Origin: Gallibacter pasteurianus_A
GTDB taxonomy: Bacteria; Bacillota; Clostridia; Peptostreptococcales; Anaerovoracaceae
Length of the DNA stretch: 64,000 nt
Assembly: GCA_963596005.1 (NCBI GenBank)
Contig: CAVBJF010000004.1
Coordinates: 1 to 64,000 of the forward strand
Direction of reading: 5' to 3'
The translations under genes and the position numbers were made by a program. Position 1 is the stretch's first letter; the number at the start of each line of letters is the position of its first letter. The notes beneath the pieces were generated by a model. It ran no database searches, was not told the DNA's origin, and saw only the letters and a program-made list of their open reading frames with translations. Below are positions 1-7,984 of the stretch, one piece after another.

Positions 1-842
1 CTCGGATTCGGTGAATGTAAAAGTCCGTACGGAATACTGTATTCCCACTCAACAGGAATTACTTTAAGCAGTGGATGAACATTCGCCCAGCCCGCTATCG
101 CAAGCAAAACATCATTCGAATTTTCACATTTATTAAATATATTCATATTGTAAAAATCAAAATTTACAATATGTATTTCCGTATGATTTTGCCAAATATC
201 GTCACGCAAGCGGTCAACATAATTGCTCCATCCACGATGCATAAGCAGTAAGTTTTCGCCGTATAGGTCGCTAATCTGCAACTTATTCTTTTGCGCGAGC
301 CTGTGATGAATGGATACGGCACAGCAAAACGGCTCGCGGGATAATTGCAAACCCTCACACTTTCTGAGATTAAGCATTGTATCGTCAAATATTCCGCCTA
401 TAATATCAATGTTTTTGCCCATATTCGCAAGTATTTCTTTAGCGTTTTCGGGTGTGTTTTCAAACGGAATAATTTCAAATTTAATGTCTGGGCATTGCTC
501 TTGAATTTTTGGCCACATTTGCATGAGGAGCTGAGCGGGCGTCATCGGAGATGAGCCTATACGGATAATATTCTTTCGCTCGCTCATTGCATTTTTAGCT
601 CTGACAACACTGTCCTTGCAATAGCTGATTATATATTTTGCGTCCTGATAAAGCGACTTGCCTGCGTTAGTCAGTATCAACCCACGGTGCGTACGCTCAA
701 ACAAAATGAGGTCAAGCGAGCTTTCAAGCAGATTGATTTGCTTAATAACGGCAGTCGGCGTGATATATAGTTCCTCCGCTGCTTTGTTAAAACTACCTGC
801 GTCCGCAACCTTTATGAATGTTTCTATCTGTGGATTATACAT
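1..842 (-). CDS. LysR-family transcriptional regulator, 3' end beyond the window
   Basis: Reading the minus strand from 842 gives an open frame that runs without a stop to the window edge (about 280 residues). Residues 1-60 are a LysR-type winged HTH (motifs TFIKVADAGSFNKAAEEL and FERTHRGLILTNAG). A periplasmic-binding-type effector domain follows from about residue 90 (IRIGSSPMTPAQL). An ATG three bases upstream (845) is possible, but 842 gives the better spacing to the GGTGG ribosome binding site. LysR proteins usually bind DNA as tetramers and respond to a small co-inducer; the target and inducer cannot be told because the downstream side is outside the window. The 5' flank has a clear promoter. 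Confidence 0.88.
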   Translation of the reverse strand, partial: MYNPQIETFIKVADAGSFNKAAEELYITPTAVIKQINLLESSLDLILFERTHRGLILTNAGKSLYQDAKYIISYCKDSVVRAKNAMSERKNIIRIGSSPMTPAQLLMQMWPKIQEQCPDIKFEIIPFENTPENAKEILANMGKNIDIIGGIFDDTMLNLRKCEGLQLSREPFCCAVSIHHRLAQKNKLQISDLYGENLLLMHRGWSNYVDRLRDDIWQNHTEIHIVNFDFYNMNIFNKCENSNDVLLAIAGWANVHPLLKVIPVEWEYSIPYGLLHSPNP

Positions 843-912
843 CATCCCACCACCTATATCATAATTATAATTGTTCTTTGCAATCTAAAGAAACAGGAAA
901 CCTACACAATAA

Positions 913-941
913 ATTATATTTTAAATCGCACTAAAAATCAA
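913..941 (-). promoter_or_regulatory. Promoter of the LysR regulator
   Basis: On the minus strand, TTGATT (941-936) and TATAAT (918-913) are separated by 17 bp. The predicted start is near 906, leaving a leader of about 60 nt with A/T-rich dyads (ATTATAATTAT type) that could be the LysR autoregulatory site. Confidence 0.65.
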
Positions 942-956
942 ATCGCCCAAGGAATT

Positions 957-986
957 GCCGTCTGAATATTACAGGCGGTATTTTTT
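957..986 (+). terminator. Plus-oriented Rho-independent terminator
   Basis: GCCGTCTG (957-964), a 7-nt loop and CAGGCGGT (972-979) form an 8-bp stem with G-U wobbles, followed by a T tract (981-986). No plus-strand gene lies upstream in the window. It may block antisense transcription into the LysR promoter, or be left from a lost gene. Confidence 0.5.
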
Positions 987-1077
987 ATTTTCCAAAACTT
1001 TTTTCTTCAAAACAGGGTGTACAAAACAGCATCTTACTTGGAGATAGCGAAAGGAGTTTCGGTTTATCGCCTAGCAT

Positions 1078-1113
1078 AAAAAAATCGGTGCAACCCTTTT
1101 TCAAGTTGCACCG
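1078..1113 (-). terminator. Rho-independent terminator for tyrS
   Basis: On the minus strand a perfect 9-bp stem CGGTGCAAC/GTTGCACCG with a 10-nt loop is followed by ATTTTTTTA. It lies about 120 bp after the tyrS stop and is the best candidate for the end of that transcript. Confidence 0.75.
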
Positions 1114-1185
1114 TGACTATTACATTAAAACATCCTTATGTGGTGTTGACTTTACCCTTGGCTCTTTTTTAATGTTAGCAAACTT

Positions 1186-1226
1186 GAGGTAGATTTGTGT
1201 CTAAAGTATTGACACAAGTCCACCTC
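1186..1226. repeat. 16-bp imperfect inverted repeat after the tyrS stop
   Basis: The arms 1186-1201 and 1211-1226 match at 14 of 16 positions around a 9-nt loop. The hairpin starts only 7 nt after the tyrS stop codon and has no T tract on either side, so it looks like a 3' stabilising or processing hairpin more than a terminator. Confidence 0.6.
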
Positions 1227-1233
1227 ATTTGTA

Positions 1234-2559
1234 TTAGTCGATCTCTACCATATGGAATGTTTTTTTGCCCTTTTGGACGAGGAGCTTGCCGTCCTTAAAC
1301 ATATCTTTTGTCACCATAAGCTTTTTGTCGGTAACTTTTTGCTCGTTGATGCTCAGCCCACCTTGCTCGATAGTTCTAAAGCCCTCAGAGTTAGATGGCA
1401 CAAGACCGAGTTCTTTTATCATGTTGACAACTCCCAAGCCCTCGCCGTCAAATAGCGAAGCTGATAGCTTAGTGTGTGGGATATTGTCCATGCTGCCACT
1501 TCCTGCAAATGCGGCCCTAGAACCGTCAAGCGCTTTTTGTGCGGCTTCTTCGCCGTGTACAAGCTTAGTTATCTCAAATGCCAAAATTTCCTTTGCCTTG
1601 TTTATTTCTGAACCCTCAACGTTTACAAGAGCGCTGATCTCTTCAAGCGGTAGGAAAGTCAAAAGCTTTAGGCACTTTTCGACATCGGCATCCGCAACAT
1701 TTCTCCAGTATTGGAAAAACTCAAACGGTGAAGTCCTGTCGCCATCAAGCCAAAGTGCACCGGACTGAGTTTTGCCCATTTTCTTTCCTTCGCTTGTAGT
1801 CAGTAGGGTAAATGTCATTGCATAAACTTGTTTGTCTACCATTTTTTTAGTCAGCTCTACGCCACCGATCAGATTTGACCACTGGTCATTTCCGCCAAAC
1901 TGCATTTTTACATCTATATCTCTTGCCATTACCATAAAGTCATAGGATTGCATAAGCATGTAGTTCATTTCGAGGAATGTAAGCCCTTCTTCAAGGCGTT
2001 GCTTGTAGCAGTCGGCTCTCAGCATGTTATTTACATTGAAATGCTTACCTATATCCCTTATGAACTGGATATAGTTACAATCCATAAGCCAAGTTGCGTT
2101 GTTTAAACAGATGGCTTTATTGGGAGCCGGCTCCTTGTTTGCCTCGTTTTTTACGCCGTATTTGCTTCCTGTAAATTCGTAGTCGTCATCGAAATCCAAG
2201 AATTTTTCAAAAAGCTTTTTAAAGGCATTGCAATTGTCTATGACAGTTTCTTTGTTCATAAACTTACGCATATCTGTTCTGCCTGACGGATCACCGACCA
2301 TACCGGTACCGCCACCTAGGAGAACAACAGGAGTGTGACCATATTTCATCATATACATGATAATGATAACCTGCATAAAGTGTCCTATATGAAGGCAATC
2401 TGCAGTCGGATCAAAGCCTATATAAAACTTGATTTTTTCCTTGCCTAAAAGCTCTCTGATCTCATCTTCGTGAGTACATTGTTCGATGAAACCTCTTTCC
2501 TTTAGCACATCAAATACATTTGTGTGCTTACTCACGTCATCTCTTACCGGGTTTTTCAT
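1234..2559 (-). CDS. tyrS: Tyrosyl-tRNA synthetase
   Basis: This 441-residue class I synthetase charges tRNA-Tyr. The HIGH-type motif is present as HIGHF (in ADCLHIGHFMQV, about residue 57) and the KMSKS loop as KMGKT. The tyrosine-binding region contains the motifs YMLMQSYDFM and FGGNDQWSN, the latter typical of TyrRS. The C-terminal ~60 residues form an S4-like tRNA-binding domain (LSINEQKV). The start has an AAGGAGG site at the right distance. A separate promoter at 2674-2646 and an 86-nt leader precede it, so it need not depend on the aro operon just upstream. No T-box sequence is visible in that leader, which is unusual for a firmicute tyrS. Confidence 0.97.
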   Translation of the reverse strand: MKNPVRDDVSKHTNVFDVLKERGFIEQCTHEDEIRELLGKEKIKFYIGFDPTADCLHIGHFMQVIIIMYMMKYGHTPVVLLGGGTGMVGDPSGRTDMRKFMNKETVIDNCNAFKKLFEKFLDFDDDYEFTGSKYGVKNEANKEPAPNKAICLNNATWLMDCNYIQFIRDIGKHFNVNNMLRADCYKQRLEEGLTFLEMNYMLMQSYDFMVMARDIDVKMQFGGNDQWSNLIGGVELTKKMVDKQVYAMTFTLLTTSEGKKMGKTQSGALWLDGDRTSPFEFFQYWRNVADADVEKCLKLLTFLPLEEISALVNVEGSEINKAKEILAFEITKLVHGEEAAQKALDGSRAAFAGSGSMDNIPHTKLSASLFDGEGLGVVNMIKELGLVPSNSEGFRTIEQGGLSINEQKVTDKKLMVTKDMFKDGKLLVQKGKKTFHMVEID

Positions 2560-2584
2560 ATGATTTCCTCCTTAATTTTATTTA

Positions 2585-2674
2585 AAATCGCCTCAGCAAC
2601 AGCTTCGGGCGATTTGTGATTTGAGGCCGCAAGGCCTCATGCTTTATCATAGCACGCCTTACAAGTTTTGTAAA
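2585..2674 (-). promoter_or_regulatory. tyrS promoter and two-hairpin leader
   Basis: On the minus strand TTTACA (2674-2669), 17 bp and TATGAT (2651-2646) form a good sigma-A promoter inside the aroE-tyrS gap. The predicted RNA begins near a GAGGCC-TTGC-GGCCTC hairpin (about 2624-2639). A second stem AAATCGCC/GGCGATTT follows (about 2585-2615), ending just before the AAGGAGG of tyrS. No T-box consensus was found. Confidence 0.6.
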
Positions 2675-2688
2675 ACTATTTAGACTAC

Positions 2689-3462
2689 TTAGGCGTTAGG
2701 CGAGATATTTTTTGTAGCCTTTTCGAGCCCTTCAATCATAGGATTTATATAATCACGATAGCTGATGCCGACAAAAAGCTCTGCTGATTTGAGGGCTTGT
2801 GCGACGAGCATTGAAAGGCCATTTGAGATTTTCATCCCGAGAGCCTCTGCTTGAAGCAGGAGTGGCGTCTTTGCGGGGTTATAAATCAGATCGATAACAG
2901 TTTCACATTTTGTAAATCCTGTGAGATCAATAATCCTGTCATGCGAGTTTGGGAATGAACCTACAGGAGTCGCATTTATTATAATTTCGACATCCTTTGG
3001 CAAAGCATTATAAGAAACGTATTCCTTTTTATTTTGCCTGCTTGCCACAAAAATTTTGCTCGGATGACAGAGGTTTGCCACGCTTTGTACCGTCTTTGAG
3101 GCACCGCCTGTCCCGAGGATTAAAATCTTTTTATTCTCAAGGTTTATTTTATTATAGGAAAGCAGATACATAAATCCGAAATAGTCCGTATTTGAACCAC
3201 ACAAAACGCCGTCTTTTAAATAGATAGTATTTACATTGCCGAGTTTTGTAGCCAAGGGATCGAGTTTTACATATTTAAGAACCTTTTCCTTATATGGCGA
3301 GGTTACATTTAATCCGCTAAAAAAAGGATTTTTAAAGAAATTATCTAACTGATCCTGCGGAATATCAAAAAGTCCGTATTCATATACTCCAAGGGCGTTA
3401 TGTATGGCCGGTGAATAGCTGTGTGATAAATTTTCACCTAAAAGCCCAAAAGCAAAATTCAT
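2689..3462 (-). CDS. aroE: Shikimate 5-dehydrogenase
   Basis: This 257-residue NADP-dependent enzyme reduces 3-dehydroshikimate to shikimate. The N-terminal substrate domain has SHSYSP, NVTSPYK (catalytic Lys about residue 58), NVNT and SNTD (catalytic Asp). The Rossmann domain has GTGGASK and a basic NADP-selecting loop (SRQNK). Length fits the AroE family (about 260-290). It is the last gene of the aromatic operon, about 45 bp after the aroC fusion, and starts behind an AGGTAGGA site. tyrS follows from its own promoter. Confidence 0.94.
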   Translation of the reverse strand: MNFAFGLLGENLSHSYSPAIHNALGVYEYGLFDIPQDQLDNFFKNPFFSGLNVTSPYKEKVLKYVKLDPLATKLGNVNTIYLKDGVLCGSNTDYFGFMYLLSYNKINLENKKILILGTGGASKTVQSVANLCHPSKIFVASRQNKKEYVSYNALPKDVEIIINATPVGSFPNSHDRIIDLTGFTKCETVIDLIYNPAKTPLLLQAEALGMKISNGLSMLVAQALKSAELFVGISYRDYINPMIEGLEKATKNISPNA

Positions 3463-3507
3463 ATCGTTTCCTACCTTTCAAAAATTAGAGATTTATTATG
3501 TGATAAT

Positions 3508-4845
3508 CTATTTATTATGTGTATCATTAGCGCTTTTGTCTTGTAATTTGCAACTATGCTCAAATATTTTCTTATATATTTCATCAAAGTCGCCGACTTT
3601 TTTCAAAATTTCTTTTTCTCTGACCGTATCCTTTATAGCGATGTTTTCGAGTTTTTTGTAATTGCCGATTTTCTTAGAAATAGCCATTCGCCTGTTTAAA
3701 AGGGTGACGATTTCATCGTCTATATCATCGATTTGAGCCCTCATATCGGATAATCGGTCAGTTTCGTTATCCGAAAGTATAACATCGCAAAGTCCGACTG
3801 CGAGCATCGCCTCAACAACTATACGAGCTCTCGGCACAATACATGCGTCATGTCTGCCTGTAATTTTTATATCCGCAGGCTTGCCGGCTTTGGGATCAAC
3901 AGTCTGTTGTTTTTTTGCGATCGACGGCGTTGGCTTAAATGCAACTCTTACGATTAGCGGCATTCCGGTGGAAAGCCCGCCAAGGATACCTCCGTGATTA
4001 TTTGTTGCCGTAATTATTTTCTTATCCTTTGTAACTGCCAAAAAATCGTCATTATTTTCTGAGCCAAGCAGAGTAGTGGCAAGAAAGCCATTTCCAAACT
4101 CAACTCCCTTTACAGCAGGAATGCCAAACAGGAGGGGAGAAAGCACGCTTTCTAAACCGTCAAACATCGGGCCACCGAGACCTGACGGCAAATTTGTGGC
4201 AAAGGCTTCAATGACTCCGCCGATCGAATTGCTGGACTCGGAAGCTCTTTGTATCTCTGCGAGCATAAGCTTACTTATAGGTGCTTTTTTAGGGCGTACA
4301 AGATCCAAAGCGGGGTTCTGCACCATGCCGATACTCAAAATGCGAGAAGAAAGCTTGATACCATATGTGGCGAGCAGTTGCTTGCAGATATTGCCCGCAA
4401 TACAAAACATCACAGTCATTCTGCCCGAAAATGGACCTCCGCCCGCAAGATTTACATCGCCCTCGTATTTCAGTATTGCAGGTAGATCAGCGTGTCCCGG
4501 TCTTGGCAACATATCCTTGTATGCCTTACTGTCATAATTTTTGTTTTTTACTATAAACTCGAGCGAGCCTGAGGCAGGGACGGTAAAGCTCTTGTCGGGA
4601 AGCTGTACGTATTCTCCTGTTACATTTTTTATAAAGGGGACATCATCTTCTTTGCGAGGCGTGTCATATGGTGTTACTCCGGGGCTACGCTCGGAGAGAT
4701 ATTGTAAAAGCTCTGAGCTGTCGATAACAAAGCCTGCGGGAAGTCCTTTGATTTTTAAAGTCATATTAAGCTCGTGACTGCCTCCGGATATCGATATTTT
4801 TAGAGCGTTGCCTATTTGTGATGTTAAAATCTTTTTAGAGTTCAT
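3508..4845 (-). CDS. aroC: Chorismate synthase fused to a C-terminal AroQ-type chorismate mutase
   Basis: Residues 1 to about 355 are chorismate synthase, which turns EPSP into chorismate with reduced FMN. Family signatures include SGGSHEL (the catalytic-His loop, where the common SHG reads SHE), RPGHAD, GGGPFSGRM and RHDACIVPRA. From about residue 364 to 438 comes an all-helical chorismate mutase of the AroQ class: MRAQIDDIDDEIVTLLNRR, then IGNYKK, DTVREKE and HSCKLQDK. These keep the Arg, Lys, Asp, Arg/Glu and Gln positions of the AroQ active site. Total length 445 is about 85 more than a plain AroC. The single frame has no stop between the parts. It overlaps aroA by 11 bp, so translation is coupled. 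Confidence 0.93.
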   Translation of the reverse strand: MNSKKILTSQIGNALKISISGGSHELNMTLKIKGLPAGFVIDSSELLQYLSERSPGVTPYDTPRKEDDVPFIKNVTGEYVQLPDKSFTVPASGSLEFIVKNKNYDSKAYKDMLPRPGHADLPAILKYEGDVNLAGGGPFSGRMTVMFCIAGNICKQLLATYGIKLSSRILSIGMVQNPALDLVRPKKAPISKLMLAEIQRASESSNSIGGVIEAFATNLPSGLGGPMFDGLESVLSPLLFGIPAVKGVEFGNGFLATTLLGSENNDDFLAVTKDKKIITATNNHGGILGGLSTGMPLIVRVAFKPTPSIAKKQQTVDPKAGKPADIKITGRHDACIVPRARIVVEAMLAVGLCDVILSDNETDRLSDMRAQIDDIDDEIVTLLNRRMAISKKIGNYKKLENIAIKDTVREKEILKKVGDFDEIYKKIFEHSCKLQDKSANDTHNK

Positions 4846-6124
4846 AATAGCTTCCTCCCAGGCCTGTAAAGTCTCTTAAAAAATTAGGATATGATTTTTT
4901 TATACAAGATATATCCTTGATGGTAACAGTATCATTGCAAGCGGTTGCTGCGATTATGCCTGCCATAGCAATGCGATGATCGCTGTAGCTTTCAACAACA
5001 CCGCCCGAAAGTACTTTTTTTGATGTAATAGTTATGCTGTCATCCGTATACGAAATCATTCCGCCTAGATTTTGTATCATATCAACGGTCGATTTTATGC
5101 GGTTGCTCTCTTTATATTTTAGTCGTCCTAAATTTATTAAATGTGTCACACTGTCTCGTGTTCTAAAGCAAGCCGCTATGGCGAGAAGCGGCACGAGATC
5201 GGGGCAGTTGTCGCAGTCGTGCGAAAGAGTGCCACCGGTTTTAAAATGCTTTAAAATCTCTAATATGCATATGTCAGGCATATGGATGCCTGCGTCAATG
5301 AGATCAAGGGTACCGTTAATATCATTAGTGCAGGGAGAGATGCTGCTTCCTAAGAAATCCGCTACAAGCCACAAGGAGCTGAGCGACCAGTCACGACACA
5401 ATGGATTGTCGATAGCAAAAAGCTCTGAAGCATTGGCAAAAGATTTTGGCAATTTGTATCTTTGATTTCCGAGAACCGTAAATGAAATCTTATCTTCGTT
5501 TTTTTCTATAGAAATTTTTATGCCAAAGGCTTTTAGTATATCGCAAGTGAGGCATATGTACGGAGCGGAGCTCAAAGGCATTTTTATTGAGATATCACCA
5601 CCATTTTTGGTGAGAGGGAGAGCGAAAAGCAATCCCGACAAAAATTGCGAGCTTACATTATTTGGGAGAAAAGATTTTCCGCCATCAAATTTGCCAAAAC
5701 AAGAGATACTTGCATTGTCCTCAACTATATGGCAACCGCAATCCTTGAGAATTTCAAGGAGCGGTGCAATAGGTCTTTTCGATAATTGCTCAGACATTTT
5801 AAATGCACTTTCATTAAAAAGAGCAGAGGCTACCGGAAGTAAAAGCCTTAATGTTGTGGCACTATCGCTACAGTCGATAAGAGGAGTAGCAAGAGAGGCG
5901 TCAGTGCTTATAAAGCCTTTATATATTTTTTTGCAGGCATTCAGAGTGCTTTGTGTATCCTCGCAAAGCATTTCATCTGTAAATAAGCTAAAAATATCGC
6001 AATCAAAGGGCTCGTCCTCCATCTGTGCGAGTGTCGATGCGATAATAATTCTGTGCATATATGATTTACTAAATATGAACGGCAGGGTGCCGTCAAGCTT
6101 TTTTGGAATGACCTTTATGTCCAT
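4835..6124 (-). CDS. aroA: 3-phosphoshikimate 1-carboxyvinyltransferase (EPSP synthase)
   Basis: This 429-residue enzyme joins shikimate 3-phosphate and phosphoenolpyruvate. The early FSKSYMHR motif supplies the shikimate-phosphate ligands, and the C-terminal SYSDHRIAMA motif is diagnostic. The phosphoenolpyruvate loop, usually GNSGTTxR or GESGSTLR, reads CSDSATTLR here, with Ala where Gly96 sits in the E. coli enzyme. Sequence elsewhere is divergent, but length and two-domain repeat fit. The 3' end overlaps aroC by 11 bp and aroB lies 29 bp upstream, so it belongs to one operon. Confidence 0.93.
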   Translation of the reverse strand: MDIKVIPKKLDGTLPFIFSKSYMHRIIIASTLAQMEDEPFDCDIFSLFTDEMLCEDTQSTLNACKKIYKGFISTDASLATPLIDCSDSATTLRLLLPVASALFNESAFKMSEQLSKRPIAPLLEILKDCGCHIVEDNASISCFGKFDGGKSFLPNNVSSQFLSGLLFALPLTKNGGDISIKMPLSSAPYICLTCDILKAFGIKISIEKNEDKISFTVLGNQRYKLPKSFANASELFAIDNPLCRDWSLSSLWLVADFLGSSISPCTNDINGTLDLIDAGIHMPDICILEILKHFKTGGTLSHDCDNCPDLVPLLAIAACFRTRDSVTHLINLGRLKYKESNRIKSTVDMIQNLGGMISYTDDSITITSKKVLSGGVVESYSDHRIAMAGIIAATACNDTVTIKDISCIKKSYPNFLRDFTGLGGSYYEL

Positions 6125-6153
6125 TTAAAACCTCTGATTATAAATTCGGTTTG

Positions 6154-7218
6154 CTAAACATCAAACAGCTCCGCTAAATCGCAGGCAGCAAAATCCTTCA
6201 TAACGCATTTACCGACGGCAACAGGCAGTACAAGCTTTATTGTATCGCCGCTTCTCTTTTTGTCGTTTGAAGCAACGCTTGCAAGCATTGCGGGAGAAAA
6301 TGGCAGATTGACATCAAATCCGTATTTTTTATAAATTGTTGAGAGCCTTTCTGCTAAATCAGGCTCGGATAAAATTCCTGTTTTGCTTGCCACTTTTACC
6401 ATATGAAAAAGACCGATCGCAACGGCATTCCCGTGTGAAATCTTGTAATTGCTGCAGATTTCAACAGCGTGGCCTACTGTATGCCCCAGGTTTAGGAGTG
6501 TGCGGATACCGTGCTCGTTTTCGTCTGCTTCGACGATGTGTTTTTTGACATTTATGGCATGCACTATGGCTTCATATAAAAATTGACCGAGCTTTTGAGG
6601 TTGATTGTTTTCAAAAAGAGTAAAAAGAGCTGTATCGGCAATAATTCCGGCCTTTATCATCTCGCTTATGCCATCCATAAGCTCCTGCCTTTTTAAGGTT
6701 TCCAAGGCTTTTGTATCAAAGAAAACTGCTGACGGCTGATAAAACGAGCCGACAAGGTTTTTGCCCGAGTGCAAATTGACAGCGGTTTTACCGCCTATAG
6801 AGCTGTCTATACCGGCGAGAAGAGTTGTCGGAACCTGCACATAAGGAATTCCACGCAAAAAAACAGAGGCGACAAATCCACTGATATCGCCGACCACGCC
6901 ACCACCGAGAGCGACGATGATATCTCCTTTTGTAAAATGCTTTTCGGCAAGGAAATTGACAATTTTCTCGATTGTTTTGATATTTTTACTGGCTTCTCCT
7001 GCATCCACAACAAAATTGCAAACATCAAATTTGCAATTTAAGAGAGAAGCCGTCACCTTTTTTAGATATAGCCTTTCCACATTTGTATCGGTTATGATAC
7101 AGACCTTGCACGGCGAGGAAAGAGTGGGAAGAGCGAGTAGCTTCTCCCCTACGGTATCTAAGAGATGTGGCTTAATTTCTATATTATATTTTTTTGATGT
7201 ATCAATCTTTATAATCAT
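6154..7218 (-). CDS. aroB: 3-dehydroquinate synthase
   Basis: This 354-residue NAD- and metal-dependent enzyme makes 3-dehydroquinate from DAHP, the second shikimate step. The NAD-binding motif GGGVVGD, the PTTLLAGIDSSIGGK segment, and metal ligands in SEMIKAG, NLGHTVGHA and SHGNAV are all present in order. Length is typical. The start overlaps the end of aroF by 17 bp, which points to coupled translation. aroD and aroK for the intervening steps are not in this window and must be elsewhere. Confidence 0.96.
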   Translation of the reverse strand: MIIKIDTSKKYNIEIKPHLLDTVGEKLLALPTLSSPCKVCIITDTNVERLYLKKVTASLLNCKFDVCNFVVDAGEASKNIKTIEKIVNFLAEKHFTKGDIIVALGGGVVGDISGFVASVFLRGIPYVQVPTTLLAGIDSSIGGKTAVNLHSGKNLVGSFYQPSAVFFDTKALETLKRQELMDGISEMIKAGIIADTALFTLFENNQPQKLGQFLYEAIVHAINVKKHIVEADENEHGIRTLLNLGHTVGHAVEICSNYKISHGNAVAIGLFHMVKVASKTGILSEPDLAERLSTIYKKYGFDVNLPFSPAMLASVASNDKKRSGDTIKLVLPVAVGKCVMKDFAACDLAELFDV

Positions 7219-7984
7219 AAGCGAATGGTTTTATATCATCAATTTTTTTTGCTAATATTTTAAACTGCTCTATGCTAAGTGCCTGAGGACCGTCACAAAA
7301 CGCTTCTGCTGGATTGTCGTGCACCTCTACCATGATGCCATCAGCGCCTGTGGCTACTGCTGCAAGAGACATTGGAATTACGAGACTTGCATCTCCGCTT
7401 GCATGACTGGGGTCAACAATAACAGGCAAGGTTGTCTTTTGCTTTAAAATAGGTACGGCACTTATATCAAGAGTAGCACGTGTGGAGCTTTCAAATGTTC
7501 TAATGCCTCGCTCGCATAAAATGACATTGTCGTTTCCTCCGTCTAAAAGGTACTCGGCACTCATAAGAAGCTCGTCAATGGTGCAACCCACACCTCGTTT
7601 TAAAAGTACAGGCTTTTTAATTTTTGAAAGAGCCTTTAAAAGCTCGAAGTTTTGCATATTGCGCGCACCGACTTGTATCATATCGACATCCTTAAACATA
7701 TCAATGTGTGCAATATCAACTATTTCGCTGACAATAGGGAGTTTAGAGAGCTTCTTTGCTTCAAGGAGATATTTTATACCGCCAGCGCCCATGCCTTGAA
7801 AAGAATATGGCGAAGTACGGGCTTTAAAAGCTCCGCCACGAAGCATGGTTGCACCTAAAAGTTTTATACTTTGTGCGATCTTGCAAATTTGTTCTTTTGA
7901 CTCTATCGCACACGGACCGGCTATAATCTGGAAATTACCGTCGCCGAATTTCGCCCCCGATACATTTACAACACTACCTCTCAT
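7202..7984 (-). CDS. aroF: 3-deoxy-7-phosphoheptulonate synthase (DAHP synthase, type I-beta)
   Basis: This 260-residue enzyme condenses phosphoenolpyruvate and erythrose 4-phosphate, the entry to the aromatic pathway. Signatures are IAGPCAIES, LRGGAFKARTSPYSFQG, LKRG, LCERGIRTFE and PVIVDPSHASG. It is the short I-beta type without an N-terminal ferredoxin-like or chorismate mutase regulatory domain, so feedback control through a built-in domain is not expected. It overlaps rnhA by 4 bp (ATGA) and aroB by 17 bp. In some firmicutes the mutase is fused to this enzyme; here it is on chorismate synthase instead. Confidence 0.95.
   Translation of the reverse strand: MRGSVVNVSGAKFGDGNFQIIAGPCAIESKEQICKIAQSIKLLGATMLRGGAFKARTSPYSFQGMGAGGIKYLLEAKKLSKLPIVSEIVDIAHIDMFKDVDMIQVGARNMQNFELLKALSKIKKPVLLKRGVGCTIDELLMSAEYLLDGGNDNVILCERGIRTFESSTRATLDISAVPILKQKTTLPVIVDPSHASGDASLVIPMSLAAVATGADGIMVEVHDNPAEAFCDGPQALSIEQFKILAKKIDDIKPFAYDYKD

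Larger units (their letters stand above)
843..1233. other. Gene-free interval between LysR and tyrS
   Basis: About 390 bp with no convincing coding frame on either strand. It holds the LysR promoter, a plus-oriented terminator, a minus-oriented terminator at 1078-1113 and a long hairpin directly after the tyrS stop. The two transcription units face the same way, so this is the boundary between the tyrS transcript and the LysR gene. Confidence 0.6.

Noticed and set aside
1265..1768. Plus-strand open frame of 167 codons inside tyrS
   Set aside because: It lies antisense to the conserved C-terminal half of TyrRS, with no ribosome binding site.
2560..2688. T-box riboswitch before tyrS
   Set aside because: The T-box sequence and specifier domain are absent and the leader is too short.
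5520..6128. Plus-strand open frame of 202 codons inside aroA
   Set aside because: It is antisense to EPSP synthase, whose motifs are clear; no site or family match.
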